This document shows, piece by piece, positions 17,635 through 25,288 of a stretch of DNA of 64,000 nucleotides; the first letter of the stretch is position 1, and every line of letters starts with the position of its first letter. Made by a program: the position numbers and the translations under genes. This DNA is from Paenibacillus sp. MSJ-34 (lineage in GTDB: Bacteria; Bacillota; Bacilli; Paenibacillales; Paenibacillaceae): contig NZ_JAHLPR010000021.1 in the NCBI RefSeq assembly GCF_018918005.1, positions 1 through 64,000 of the forward strand, read 5' to 3'. The notes beneath the pieces were generated by a model, which did not search any database, was not told where the DNA came from, and saw only the letters and a program-made list of their open reading frames with translations.

Positions 17635-18701
17635 ATGTTTCCGTCAAAGAGGTCAATCGGTTTTTTATGCTTGCAAGCGCCCCGTTTCTAGGCATGCTGT
17701 TATTTATGCTGTTCTCTTCGCAGACGCTGCAGATTCGTTACGATCCCGGAGAGCCGGCAACGACCGCTGAATTCGAAGCCAGAGCGGCGCAAATCGCCGG
17801 CGATCTGGATGACGCGGCGCAAACGGCGCTTTATGTGTCGGAATCCATCCGCAATATATCGGCGCTCTATCAGAAGACGACGCAAACGATGGCTGCGATC
17901 GTCAAAGTTGCCGGCGCGCAAGCCGACCGTCCGGCGAAAATCTATAATGACCGGATCACCTCCAAGCTCGGCAAAGCATCGCAAAAGATCGAGTCGGATA
18001 AAATCCGGATGGAATTGTTTTATCTGAATCAAGATACATACAAAGGATACGCGTTAAAGGTAAAATTGAAAGATCCGAAGGCGATGACGATGGCGCTCGG
18101 CAAAGATAAGGTCGGCGGCGCGGAAACGACGCTGCAAGCGGTGAAACGGTACGGGGCGGCGGCCGGCATCAACGCGGGCGGCTTTGCCGACGGCAAAGGA
18201 AATCGTTATCCGCTCAGCACGACGGTTCTAAACGGGAAATATATCAACGGCGGATTTGAAGCGAGCTATAAAGATTTAAGCTTTGTCGGCTTAAACGAAC
18301 AGGGCAAATTAATCGGCGGGAAATTCCAATCGCAGCAGCAATTGGACAAGCTGAAGCCGTCGTTTGGGGCGACATTCGTCCCCGTCTTACTGAAAAACGG
18401 CGTGAAGCTCGCTATTCCCGACAAATGGAAGTCTTCGCCCAAACGGGCGCCGCGCACCGTCATAGGCAATTATAAGGACGACCAGTTATTAATCATCGTC
18501 GCCGACGGCTACGACGAGAAAGGAAAATCGGGAGCAACGCTTGAAGAACTGCAAAATAAACTGAGCAATCTCGGCGTCATCGACGCATATAATTTGGACG
18601 GCGGCGGATCTTCCACGCTGATCTTTAACGGCAAAATCGTAAACAAACCGTCCGACGGCAAGCTTCGCCCGGTGCCGACGCATTTTTTGTTTTTCAAATA
18701 A
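17631..18701 (+). CDS. Phosphodiester glycosidase family protein (membrane-anchored)
   Basis: A 356-residue protein with an N-terminal membrane anchor (FFMLASAPFLGMLLFMLFSS) and a C-terminal NAGPA/DUF2233 domain. Motifs: GINAGGFADGKGNRYPLSTT, GATFVPVLLKNG, RAPRTVIG, LLIIVADGYDEKGKSGATL and the hallmark YNLDGGGSSTLIFNGKIVN. The family is named for the enzyme that uncovers mannose-6-phosphate; bacterial members are thought to act on extracellular glycans or phosphodiesters. Coupled to the upstream coiled-coil membrane gene by a 4-base overlap. A second family member is at 45709-46842. Confidence 0.85.
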   Translation: MNVSVKEVNRFFMLASAPFLGMLLFMLFSSQTLQIRYDPGEPATTAEFEARAAQIAGDLDDAAQTALYVSESIRNISALYQKTTQTMAAIVKVAGAQADRPAKIYNDRITSKLGKASQKIESDKIRMELFYLNQDTYKGYALKVKLKDPKAMTMALGKDKVGGAETTLQAVKRYGAAAGINAGGFADGKGNRYPLSTTVLNGKYINGGFEASYKDLSFVGLNEQGKLIGGKFQSQQQLDKLKPSFGATFVPVLLKNGVKLAIPDKWKSSPKRAPRTVIGNYKDDQLLIIVADGYDEKGKSGATLEELQNKLSNLGVIDAYNLDGGGSSTLIFNGKIVNKPSDGKLRPVPTHFLFFK

Positions 18702-18821
18702 GCATCACATAATTGCGGACATCATCGGTAAAAATAGTTCTATGAAAAAGTTCACACAATTATAATTTCCTTCATGGAACATTTTAGGTATAATAGACGT
18801 ATAGTTGGAGGTGGGCGCATC

Positions 18822-18920
18822 GTGTCGATCAAATTTATCATTGTATTGCTCGTCATGCTCCTTTTTTTGACGGCCATATTAACATCTTCTTATAACGAAG
18901 ACAAAACGAAAGGCCTGTAA
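18822..18920 (+). CDS. 32-residue single-pass membrane peptide
   Basis: A short GTG-initiated frame with a strong GGAGGTG ribosome binding site and a TATAAT box at 18789-18794. The peptide is nearly all transmembrane segment (FIIVLLVMLLFLTAILTSS), ending in a charged tail (YNEDKTKGL). A clear terminator follows directly, so the unit is a self-contained gene. Function unknown. Confidence 0.6.
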   Translation: MSIKFIIVLLVMLLFLTAILTSSYNEDKTKGL

Positions 18921-18933
18921 ACAAACGATAATG

Positions 18934-18976
18934 CAAAAAGCTTCCCCGCGAACCTTGTTGGGGAAGCTTTTTTCGT
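18934..18976. terminator. Bidirectional terminator
   Basis: Hairpin with arms AAAAAGCTTCCCC and GGGGAAGCTTTTTT between the mini membrane gene and the convergent AbrB-like gene. Confidence 0.85.
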
Positions 18977-18980
18977 TGTG

Positions 18981-19235
18981 CTACGCATGTCTTTGCAGAT
19001 GATTCATTTCGCCTAAACAGCCGGAGCAAATATGCCGCTCTTTAAATTCGTTCACACTCGTCATCGAGCCGCAAAAAATGCACTTCGGCCGATACCGTTC
19101 CAAAATAATGTGATCTCCTTGCACTAAAATCTCTACCGGATCTCCTTCATTCATTTGGTACCTTCTTCGCAACGATTTCGGCAAAACGATGCGCCCTAGT
19201 TGATCCACTTTCCTAACTACACCGGCAGGTTTCAT
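18981..19235 (-). CDS. AbrB/MazE/SpoVT-type regulator with zinc-ribbon tail
   Basis: An 84-residue transition-state-type regulator. The N-terminal swapped-hairpin domain is typical (GVVRKVDQLGRIVLPKSLRR, NEGDPVEILVQGDHIILERY). The C-terminus differs from B. subtilis AbrB and carries two CxxC pairs (CIFCGS and ICSGCLGEM) that probably bind zinc. Start: ATG at 19235 with GAGGGGTGA; the longer frame upstream has none. It likely binds DNA as a multimer and regulates stationary-phase genes; targets are not deducible here. Confidence 0.85.
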   Translation of the reverse strand: MKPAGVVRKVDQLGRIVLPKSLRRRYQMNEGDPVEILVQGDHIILERYRPKCIFCGSMTSVNEFKERHICSGCLGEMNHLQRHA

Positions 19236-19347
19236 AAGTACTGTCACCCCTCTTGTTCGATCTGAATATCGCATACCCTTGAAAACTCTACACCTACTAC
19301 TTTCGCTGCCGTCTGACAAAATCCTGCTTTTCCGGCAATTTTATCTG

Positions 19348-19815
19348 TTACGTTTCCGAAAAATTGAAATCAAGCTGGCGCAGCGCTTCATACACGACGA
19401 TCGCCGCCGAGTTGGACAAATTCAAGGAACGAACTTTGTCCGTCATCGGAATTTTCATGCATGTTTCAGCGTTGGCCGTTATCAATTCCATCGGCAAACC
19501 TTTCGTTTCTTTGCCGAACACGAGAAAATCGCCGTCTTGAAATTGAAAATCGCAGTATCGCTTGCTTGCTTTCGTCGTGGCATAAAAAAAGCGGCTACCC
19601 GCATACTTTTCTTTCAGCTCCGCAAAGGAGTCATGATACTCAATATGAACCGCGTACCAATAATCCAGGCCCGCCCGCTTTAACGTCGCGTCGTCGGTAC
19701 GGAAACCGAGCGGCCGCACCAAATGCAGATGCGTTCCCGTCGCTGCGCAAGTTCTGGCGATATTGCCCGTATTCGCGGGAATTTCCGGTTCAACCAATAC
19801 AATATGCAATGCCAT
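19348..19815 (-). CDS. trmL: tRNA (cytidine/uridine-34-2'-O)-methyltransferase
   Basis: A SPOUT-class methyltransferase of 155 residues that modifies the wobble ribose of tRNA-Leu. Motifs: IVLVEPEIPANTGNIARTCA at the N-terminus, HLVRPLGF, FLVFGKETKGLP, and the knot region MTDKVRSLNLSNSAAIVVYE. Start: ATG at 19815 after GAGGTGA; the GTG four codons upstream overlaps that site. Length and motifs are typical of TrmL/CspR. Confidence 0.92.
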   Translation of the reverse strand: MALHIVLVEPEIPANTGNIARTCAATGTHLHLVRPLGFRTDDATLKRAGLDYWYAVHIEYHDSFAELKEKYAGSRFFYATTKASKRYCDFQFQDGDFLVFGKETKGLPMELITANAETCMKIPMTDKVRSLNLSNSAAIVVYEALRQLDFNFSET

Positions 19816-19894
19816 CCGTCTATTCACCTCACATCCTTATTATTATACAACATGTCCTGTGGAATATCGATGCATATGCGTGAACGGGAGGCGA

Positions 19895-19923
19895 TTGAAT
19901 TTTTTATTGAATGTCCTTATAAT
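19895..19923 (+). promoter_or_regulatory. Promoter of the rsgA leader
   Basis: TTGAAT (19895-19900), 17-base spacer, TATAAT (19918-19923): a good housekeeping promoter. Transcription would begin near 19930 and give a leader of about 165 bases before rsgA. Confidence 0.6.
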
Positions 19924-19954
19924 ATAAGCAATTCGTTGGAAGGAGTGATGTAGT

Positions 19955-20020
19955 ATGAGCAAGACTTATACGATGGATACGATGTCACATGTCGGTGAGG
20001 CTGCGGAACTCCTCGATTGA
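19955..20020 (+). CDS. Upstream ORF (21-residue leader peptide) before rsgA
   Basis: A 21-codon frame with an excellent ribosome binding site (GGAAGGAGTG). Its last codons (GEAAELLD) lie inside the left arm of a long hairpin at 20000-20050. It has no family resemblance and may be a regulatory leader peptide rather than a functional protein. Confidence 0.4.
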   Translation: MSKTYTMDTMSHVGEAAELLD

Positions 20021-20050
20021 ACACCCGGACAATCGGGGACTCTCCGTAGC
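20000..20050 (+). promoter_or_regulatory. Extended hairpin in the rsgA leader
   Basis: Three collinear stems pair: GCTGCGGA with TCCGTAGC (one G-U), TCC with GGA, and CGATTG with CAATCG, around a loop starting AACACCC. The structure overlaps the end of the short upstream ORF, so ribosome position could change its folding. No known riboswitch class was recognised. Confidence 0.45.
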
Positions 20051-20094
20051 TTGGCTCAATTTCGCTTTTCAAGCTTTCGGAGGAGGAAACCTGA

Positions 20095-21156
20095 TTGAAT
20101 TTAAACGATTTAGGCTGGAATACGGCGTTTGCGGACGCATTTGCGCCCTATTCGGAGCAAGGATACAGCGCGGGAAGAGTGGCGCTGGAGCATAAACATT
20201 TATATACCGTCTACACGGAACAAGGAGAACTGCTTGCGGAAGTGTCGGGCAAATTCCGGTATAACGCCTACGAGCGCGGGGATTATCCCGCGGTCGGCGA
20301 CTGGGTCGCGCTCGATGCGCGGCCGGCGGAAGGCAAAGGGACGATCCATGCCGTTCTGCCGCGAATGAGCAAATTTTCGCGCAAAACGGCAGGCCAGACG
20401 ACGGACGAACAAATCGTCGCCGCCAATATCGATACCGTCTTTTTGGTCAATGCGTTAAATCACGATTTCAACGTGCGCAGAATCGAGCGCTATTTGATTT
20501 TAGCTTGGGAAAGCGGAGCCAATCCGGTTATTATTTTAAGCAAAAGCGATTTATGCGACGATCTATACATGCGCAAGGAACAGGTAGAGGCGATCGCTTT
20601 CGGCGTACCGATTCATGCGGTCAGTTCTACGGCGGATATCGGCTTCGACGAGCTTGCCCGTTATTTGCAGCCTGGGAAGACGGTCGCGCTGCTCGGTTCG
20701 TCCGGCGCAGGCAAATCGTCGATGGTGAACCGGCTCATCGGCCGGGAAATCCAGAAAGTAAGCGAGATTCGTACGGGAGACGACCGCGGACGGCATACGA
20801 CGACGCATCGCGAATTGTTTCCGCTGCAGAGCGGCGGAATCGTCGTCGATACGCCGGGCATGCGGGAGATCCAGTTATGGGACGCGGAGGAAGGGCTGTC
20901 CGATTCCTTCCGCGATATCGAAGAGCTTGCGGCGCAATGCCATTTCAACGATTGCCGCCACGAACGGGAACCGTTATGCGCGGTCAGGGCGGCGCTGGAA
21001 GCCGGGCAACTCGATGCGCGCAGATACGCCAATTTTAATAAAATGAAAGCGGAGCTCGCCTACTTGGCGCGCAAAGAGGATACGAAATTGAAATTGTTGG
21101 AGAAGGAACGCACGAAACGATTGCATAAATCTTTGAAGCATCAACCGCATCGATGA
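20095..21156 (+). CDS. rsgA: Ribosome small subunit-dependent GTPase A
   Basis: A circularly permuted GTPase of 353 residues that assists maturation of the 30S subunit. An OB-fold domain comes first (residues about 25-95), then the permuted GTPase: G4 LSKSD, G1 GSSGAGKSS near residue 200, a G2-like TTTHRE, and G3 DTPGMRE. The C-terminus carries the zinc-binding cluster (CHFNDCRHEREPLCAV). Start TTG at 20095 after GGAGGAGG. B. subtilis has RsgA/YloQ; this copy is not in the usual prkC/rpe neighbourhood, so it may be a second, YjeQ-type paralogue. Confidence 0.92.
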   Translation: MNLNDLGWNTAFADAFAPYSEQGYSAGRVALEHKHLYTVYTEQGELLAEVSGKFRYNAYERGDYPAVGDWVALDARPAEGKGTIHAVLPRMSKFSRKTAGQTTDEQIVAANIDTVFLVNALNHDFNVRRIERYLILAWESGANPVIILSKSDLCDDLYMRKEQVEAIAFGVPIHAVSSTADIGFDELARYLQPGKTVALLGSSGAGKSSMVNRLIGREIQKVSEIRTGDDRGRHTTTHRELFPLQSGGIVVDTPGMREIQLWDAEEGLSDSFRDIEELAAQCHFNDCRHEREPLCAVRAALEAGQLDARRYANFNKMKAELAYLARKEDTKLKLLEKERTKRLHKSLKHQPHR

Positions 21157-21272
21157 AATCACCGTCGAAACCGAATTTGTGGACTTGATTATGGCGATCG
21201 ATGCGATCAACTGCTGGAACCGAAAAGCCGTCTCCACGGGGATGTTCCCCGGTTGTTTCTCATAATATGCCG

Positions 21273-21306
21273 AAAAGCCGTCAGGGCAGTGCGCCCCGAC
21301 GGCTTT
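21273..21306. terminator. Terminator between rsgA and serC
   Basis: Hairpin arms AAAAGCCGTC and GACGGCTTTA with an inner GGGC/GCCC stem, between convergent genes. Confidence 0.8.
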
Positions 21307-21333
21307 ATTGTATGGATGGACGGCAATTGGCAA

Positions 21334-22422
21334 TTATCCGTTTCGGCGCGCAAAATCCGCCATAAAATCCGCGAGCGCCTTGCAGCTCTCGTAAGGAACG
21401 GCATTATAGGCCGAAGCGCGCAAGCCTCCTACGCTGCGATGCCCTTTCAAGCCTACAAAACCTTGCTGCTCCGAATCTTTGATGAATTGCTTCTCCAATG
21501 CCTCGCTTTGCAGGCGGAATGTGATGTTCATGATCGAACGGCTGCCCGTTTGCGCGCATCCGCGATAGAAACCTCCGCTTTGATCGATCGCATCGTAAAT
21601 AAGATTCGCCTTATCCCGGTTTTTACGTTCGACTGCCGTTAATCCGCCTTGTTCCGTCAACCATTTCAAGACAAGATTGACCATATAAATCGAGAATGCA
21701 GGCGGCGTATTGTATAGGGAATTGTTGGCATAGTGCGTATCGTAACGAAGCATCGTCGGGACGTTCTTCGGCGATTCGGCAATCAAGTCTTCGCGCGCGA
21801 TCACGACAGTGACGCCCGACGGGCCGAGATTTTTTTGCGCACCGGCATAGATCATGCCGAATTTGGAGACGTCGACCGGACGGCATAAAATGTCGCTCGA
21901 CATATCCGCAATCAACGGTACGTCGCCGGTTTCCGGATACTGTTGAAACTGCGTTCCTTCGATCGTCTCGTTGGACGTAATGTGCAAATAGGCGGCGTTA
22001 TCCGCAATTTCAATCTCGCCCGTTTCCGGAATGCGCATATAGTTGTCCGCTTCGGAGGATGCTGCGATATGGGTCTCGCCGACCAGCTTCGCTTCTTTGA
22101 TCGCTTTGTTCGCCCAGCTTCCCGTCTTCACATAGCTTGCCGTTTTGCCTTCGGACAGCAGGTTTAACGGTATCATCGCAAATTGCGTGCTCGCCCCGCC
22201 CTGCAAGAACAAAATTCGATACCCTTCCGGTATGCCGAACAATTGTTGCAGCAACGTTTGGGCTTCGTTATGCACCTGCTCGTAAATGGCGCCGCGATGA
22301 GACATTTCCATAATGGACATTCCCGAATTTTGAAACTCTACAAATTCCGATTGCGCCTTTTGCAATACTTCCAACGGAAGCGCAGCCGGTCCGGCATTGA
22401 AGTTAAACGCTCTTTGACTCAT
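21334..22422 (-). CDS. serC: Phosphoserine aminotransferase
   Basis: A 362-residue SerC. It transfers an amino group between glutamate and 3-phosphohydroxypyruvate in serine synthesis. Motifs: FNFNAGPAALPLEVLQKAQ at the N-terminus, GMSIMEMSHRGAIYE, FLQGGASTQFAMIPLNLL, the PLP-binding DMSSDILCRPVD, the Schiff-base Lys in IYAGAQKNLGPSG, and RASAYNAVP near the C-terminus. ATG with GGTGGAGAGG upstream. It lies downstream of aroF but is separated from it by a terminator. Confidence 0.96.
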   Translation of the reverse strand: MSQRAFNFNAGPAALPLEVLQKAQSEFVEFQNSGMSIMEMSHRGAIYEQVHNEAQTLLQQLFGIPEGYRILFLQGGASTQFAMIPLNLLSEGKTASYVKTGSWANKAIKEAKLVGETHIAASSEADNYMRIPETGEIEIADNAAYLHITSNETIEGTQFQQYPETGDVPLIADMSSDILCRPVDVSKFGMIYAGAQKNLGPSGVTVVIAREDLIAESPKNVPTMLRYDTHYANNSLYNTPPAFSIYMVNLVLKWLTEQGGLTAVERKNRDKANLIYDAIDQSGGFYRGCAQTGSRSIMNITFRLQSEALEKQFIKDSEQQGFVGLKGHRSVGGLRASAYNAVPYESCKALADFMADFARRNG

Positions 22423-22533
22423 ATCGTCCTCTCCACCTTGTCTCTATTTTCACAAATTAGATATGGATATGATAGCAATATTCCTATCTTCGTTCAAGTA
22501 GTATTTTTACACAAATGCAGCGGATAGAAACGG

Positions 22534-22574
22534 CAAATTCCCGCTGCCCGGAGCCGGGCCTTTGCGGGAATTTG
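22534..22574 (-). terminator. Terminator of aroF
   Basis: Hairpin with arms CAAATTCCCGC and GCGGGAATTTG plus an inner GCCCGG/CCGGGC stem, between aroF and serC. Confidence 0.7.
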
Positions 22575-22589
22575 AAACCGAACGTACGA

Positions 22590-23654
22590 TTATACTTTTT
22601 TCCACGTTTGAAACGCTTCGGCCGGCTCTTTCGGAGTATCGAATGTTTTGCCCATCAGAGCGGCGAGCTTCTCCAAATCTTTGAGCAAATTGGCGAATTG
22701 GTCCGGGAACAAGGATTGTACCCCGTCTCCCGTCATCGAGTTGTCGGGATCGGTATGCATTTCGATAATCAAGCCGTTCGCTCCGGCCGCCACCGACGCT
22801 TTGGACATCGTTTCAACCAATTCCCGGCGGCCCGTACCGTGGCTCGGATCGGAGATGACCGGCAAATGGCTTAATTGCTGCAATACGGGGATGGCCGTCA
22901 AATCGAGCGTGTTGCGAGTATACGTTTCGAACGTGCGGATGCCGCGTTCGCACAGCATAACGTTAGGGTTGCCACCGGCAAGAATATATTCGGCCGCATT
23001 CAATAGCTCGTCGTACGTAGCGCTGAATCCGCGCTTCAGCAGCACCGGCGCATTCGTTTGCCCGAGCTTGCGCAGCAAGTCGAAGTTCTGCATATTGCGC
23101 GTCCCTACTTGCAAAATATCCGCGTATTCCGCGCAAATGTCCACATATTCCGGCGTCATGACTTCCGTGATCGTAAGCAAGCCGTGTTTCTTGCCCGCTT
23201 CGGCCATCATGACGAGTCCTTCCACGCCGACGCCTTGGAAGCTGTAAGGGCCGGTTCTCGGCTTGAACGCTCCGCCCCGCAGCACTTGGCCGCCGGCAGC
23301 CTTGACCAGGCGGGCGATCTCGTCGATTTGCTCGGGCGATTCGACCGCGCATGGCCCGCCCATGACGGTCAGATTGTTCCCCCCGATTTTCACGCCTTTG
23401 ATCTCGATAATCGTATCGTCCGGATGGAAATCGCGGCTTGCCAATTTATACGATTTCGATATTTTAATGACGTTCTCCACGTCTTTCATTTGCCGTAAAT
23501 GCTCGGCCAGCGTCGGCTCCGCTGAGCCGATAATGCCGATGACCGTTCGGTCCGTGCCGCGCGATACATGCGCCTGTACGCCTGCCTTTTCAATGACGCG
23601 GACAATTTCCGCCACCCGTTCTTCCGATGTTTTGTTGGATACAATCGCGATCAT
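22590..23654 (-). CDS. aroF: 3-deoxy-7-phosphoheptulonate (DAHP) synthase, type I-beta
   Basis: Condenses phosphoenolpyruvate and erythrose 4-phosphate in the first step of the shikimate pathway. The 354-residue protein has an N-terminal ferredoxin-like regulatory domain (residues about 1-75) and the catalytic barrel: NLTVMGGPCAVESPEQ, GGAFKPRTGPYSFQGVG, TRNMQNFDLLRKLG, LLKRGFSAT, LCERGIRTFE and SDPSHGTGRRE. The start ATG at 23654 follows GGGGGAG; an ATG eight codons upstream does not. A strong promoter and an 8-bp tandem repeat lie upstream. Confidence 0.95.
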   Translation of the reverse strand: MIAIVSNKTSEERVAEIVRVIEKAGVQAHVSRGTDRTVIGIIGSAEPTLAEHLRQMKDVENVIKISKSYKLASRDFHPDDTIIEIKGVKIGGNNLTVMGGPCAVESPEQIDEIARLVKAAGGQVLRGGAFKPRTGPYSFQGVGVEGLVMMAEAGKKHGLLTITEVMTPEYVDICAEYADILQVGTRNMQNFDLLRKLGQTNAPVLLKRGFSATYDELLNAAEYILAGGNPNVMLCERGIRTFETYTRNTLDLTAIPVLQQLSHLPVISDPSHGTGRRELVETMSKASVAAGANGLIIEMHTDPDNSMTGDGVQSLFPDQFANLLKDLEKLAALMGKTFDTPKEPAEAFQTWKKV

Positions 23655-23723
23655 GTTTAGCTCTCCCCCATGTTTCATAATTAATTCCGGTACAGCGTTT
23701 TATGGAACTTGCTTTTTACCGTT

Positions 23724-23763
23724 CGCTAACTCGCTTAAACGCTTCGACGCTTATACGCTTTTA
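23724..23763. repeat. Five 8-bp tandem repeats in the aroF 5' region
   Basis: Five consecutive 8-base units each beginning CGCT: CGCTAACT, CGCTTAAA, CGCTTCGA, CGCTTATA, CGCTTTTA. In the aroF transcript they read as repeated AAGCG motifs directly after the predicted start site. Confidence 0.7.
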
Positions 23764-23775
23764 AGTATTAAAGTA

Positions 23776-23804
23776 ATTATATAAAAAGATGCGTTGAACG
23801 TCAA
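23776..23804 (-). promoter_or_regulatory. aroF promoter
   Basis: On the minus strand TTGACG (23799-23804), a 17-base spacer and TATAAT (23776-23781): a near-consensus vegetative promoter. Confidence 0.75.
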
Positions 23805-23952
23805 CCTGAAATGTTGGAATCGAGAAAAAGGGGCGCAGCGCCGTGTTCCCCTGGAAAGGTCGCGCTGTGGCTCCCGCACGTTGTATGGAGTGTTTTGCTT
23901 GCGTTTCAAGCCGATTGTTCTTCAAAACACCCCCTACTGCTGCCAACGCAAT

Positions 23953-24136
23953 GTTGTATAGAATACAACATTTGAGGACGTTTAGAGCGGAAATGGGACG
24001 TTATGTTGTAGAAATTACAATATAATCTTTTGAAAATAGTCGAGATGGCTCCCAACCTGCTTCAACTGTTGCACTTTATGCAACATACGCCCGTCCGGTG
24101 CGCCTGTTAATCGTTTTATATTGCACTTTATACAAC
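23953..24136. repeat. Four phased 17-bp dyad sites (GTTGYA-N5-TRCAAC)
   Basis: Sites at 23953-23969, 24005-24021, 24068-24084 and 24120-24136 share the 17-bp form GTTGYA-N5-TRCAAC; in the second the last base is T and in the fourth the first base is A. Centre spacings are 52, 63 and 52 bases. They fill a non-coding gap between ispH and the aroF promoter. They may be operators, or a copy of a dispersed intergenic repeat. No supportable gene lies in 23810-24249. Confidence 0.65.
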
Positions 24137-24191
24137 ATGCGCGCGATGACGTGGCGGCATATGACTCCGCCAAGGGAACGTTACGCAAATC

Positions 24192-24230
24192 AAGCCGTCC
24201 GCCATGGAGTTCCATTGCGAACGGCTTGCG
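24192..24230 (-). terminator. Possible terminator of ispH
   Basis: Hairpin AAGCCGT...ACGGCTT with an inner CAATGGA/TCCATGG stem 20 bases after the ispH stop. No good T-run follows on the minus strand, so the call is weak. Confidence 0.45.
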
Positions 24231-24249
24231 CTTTGAATTCTAACGTTAC

Positions 24250-25197
24250 TTACTTTGCTTTCTCACGGACCGTCGGAAGCAGCTTCTTCATATTGACCGT
24301 TCGGCGTAGTTCCCACGTTTCCGGATTGTCCGGATCGTATTGCTCCAAGTAGGCGATCACTTCTTTCGTGATCGGCGTCGGAGTCGAAGCTCCGGAGGTA
24401 ACGCCCACTTTGCGCACGCCTTTCAGCCATTCCAAGTTCAATTCCGTAATATCCGCAATCCGGTACGCTTTCACTCCGGCGATTTCTTCGGATACTTGCG
24501 CCAAACGGTTGGAATTGTTGCTGCGCGGATCGCCGACGACGATGACCAGATCGGTTTCCTTCGCTTGTTCGGCCACCGCTTCCTGCCTTGTTTGCGTCGC
24601 GAGGCAAATTTCGTTATGAATTTCCGCGGTCGGAAACTTCTCGATCAAGCGGTTCATCAAATGCTTGATATCCCATTGGCTCATCGTCGTTTGATTCGTG
24701 ATGACGATTCGTTCCGTATTTAGCGACAGTTCCGCAATTTCCTGCTCCTTCTCGATGAGATGGACATGCTCGGGCGCAATGCCGATCGCGCCTTCCGGCT
24801 CCGGATGCCCTTTTTTCCCGATATAGACGATCTCGTATCCGTCCGCCACCTTGTCGCGGATCAAATCATGGGTTCGCGTCACGTCCGGACATGTCGCGTC
24901 GACGGTCGTCAATCCCTTCTCGCGGGCAATCCGCCTTACCTCCGGCGAAACGCCGTGCGCGGTAAAAATGACCGTCCCCCGGTCTACCTGATTCAAGATG
25001 TCGAGACGGTTGTTTCCGTCCAGCGTAATGATTCCTTCCCGTTCGAACGCCTCAGTTACGTGGCTGTTATGAACGATCATTCCCAATATATAAATCGGAC
25101 GCGGCAAATCCAAATTTTTGGCCGTTTGCATAGCGAGCACCATCGCGTCGACAACGCCGTAGCAATAGCCGCGGGGCGTTATTTTGACAACTTCCAT
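24250..25197 (-). CDS. ispH: 4-hydroxy-3-methylbut-2-enyl diphosphate reductase
   Basis: Last enzyme of the MEP isoprenoid pathway; an iron-sulfur reductase making IPP and DMAPP. 315 residues. The three cluster Cys are visible: Cys12 (PRGYCYGV), Cys103 ([11 protein letters not shown]) and Cys198 ([11 protein letters not shown]). Substrate-binding motifs: [40 protein letters not shown] and [14 protein letters not shown]. Start ATG with AGCAGGTG. It is separated from the sensor kinase upstream by the short repeat remnant at 25246. Confidence 0.96.
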   Translation of the reverse strand: MEVVKITPRGYCYGVVDAMVLAMQTAKNLDLPRPIYILGMIVHNSHVTEAFEREGIITLDGNNRLDILNQVDRGTVIFTAHGVSPEVRRIAREKGLTTVDATCPDVTRTHDLIRDKVADGYEIVYIGKKGHPEPEGAIGIAPEHVHLIEKEQEIAELSLNTERIVITNQTTMSQWDIKHLMNRLIEKFPTAEIHNEICLATQTRQEAVAEQAKETDLVIVVGDPRSNNSNRLAQVSEEIAGVKAYRIADITELNLEWLKGVRKVGVTSGASTPTPITKEVIAYLEQYDPDNPETWELRRTVNMKKLLPTVREKAK

Positions 25198-25245
25198 CGT
25201 CGCACCTGCTTTCTATTAACGAAACTTCCACTATAATAACGATTA

Positions 25246-25280
25246 ACGTGTTCAAAAAGGGGGCTTCTTGAACTTCCTCT
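25246..25280. mobile_element. Internally deleted copy of the MITE-like repeat
   Basis: The left end (CGTGTTCAAAAAG) is joined almost directly to the right end (GGGGCTTCTTGAAC, TTCCTC) seen in the 181-bp elements. The pair forms a hairpin between ispH and the sensor kinase. Flanking direct repeats are not clean. Confidence 0.55.
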
Positions 25281-25288
25281 ATTATAGC

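Noticed and set aside
23843-24215. Short frames of about 60 codons on both strands
   Set aside because: They cross the dyad repeats in this gap and have no start signals or family resemblance.
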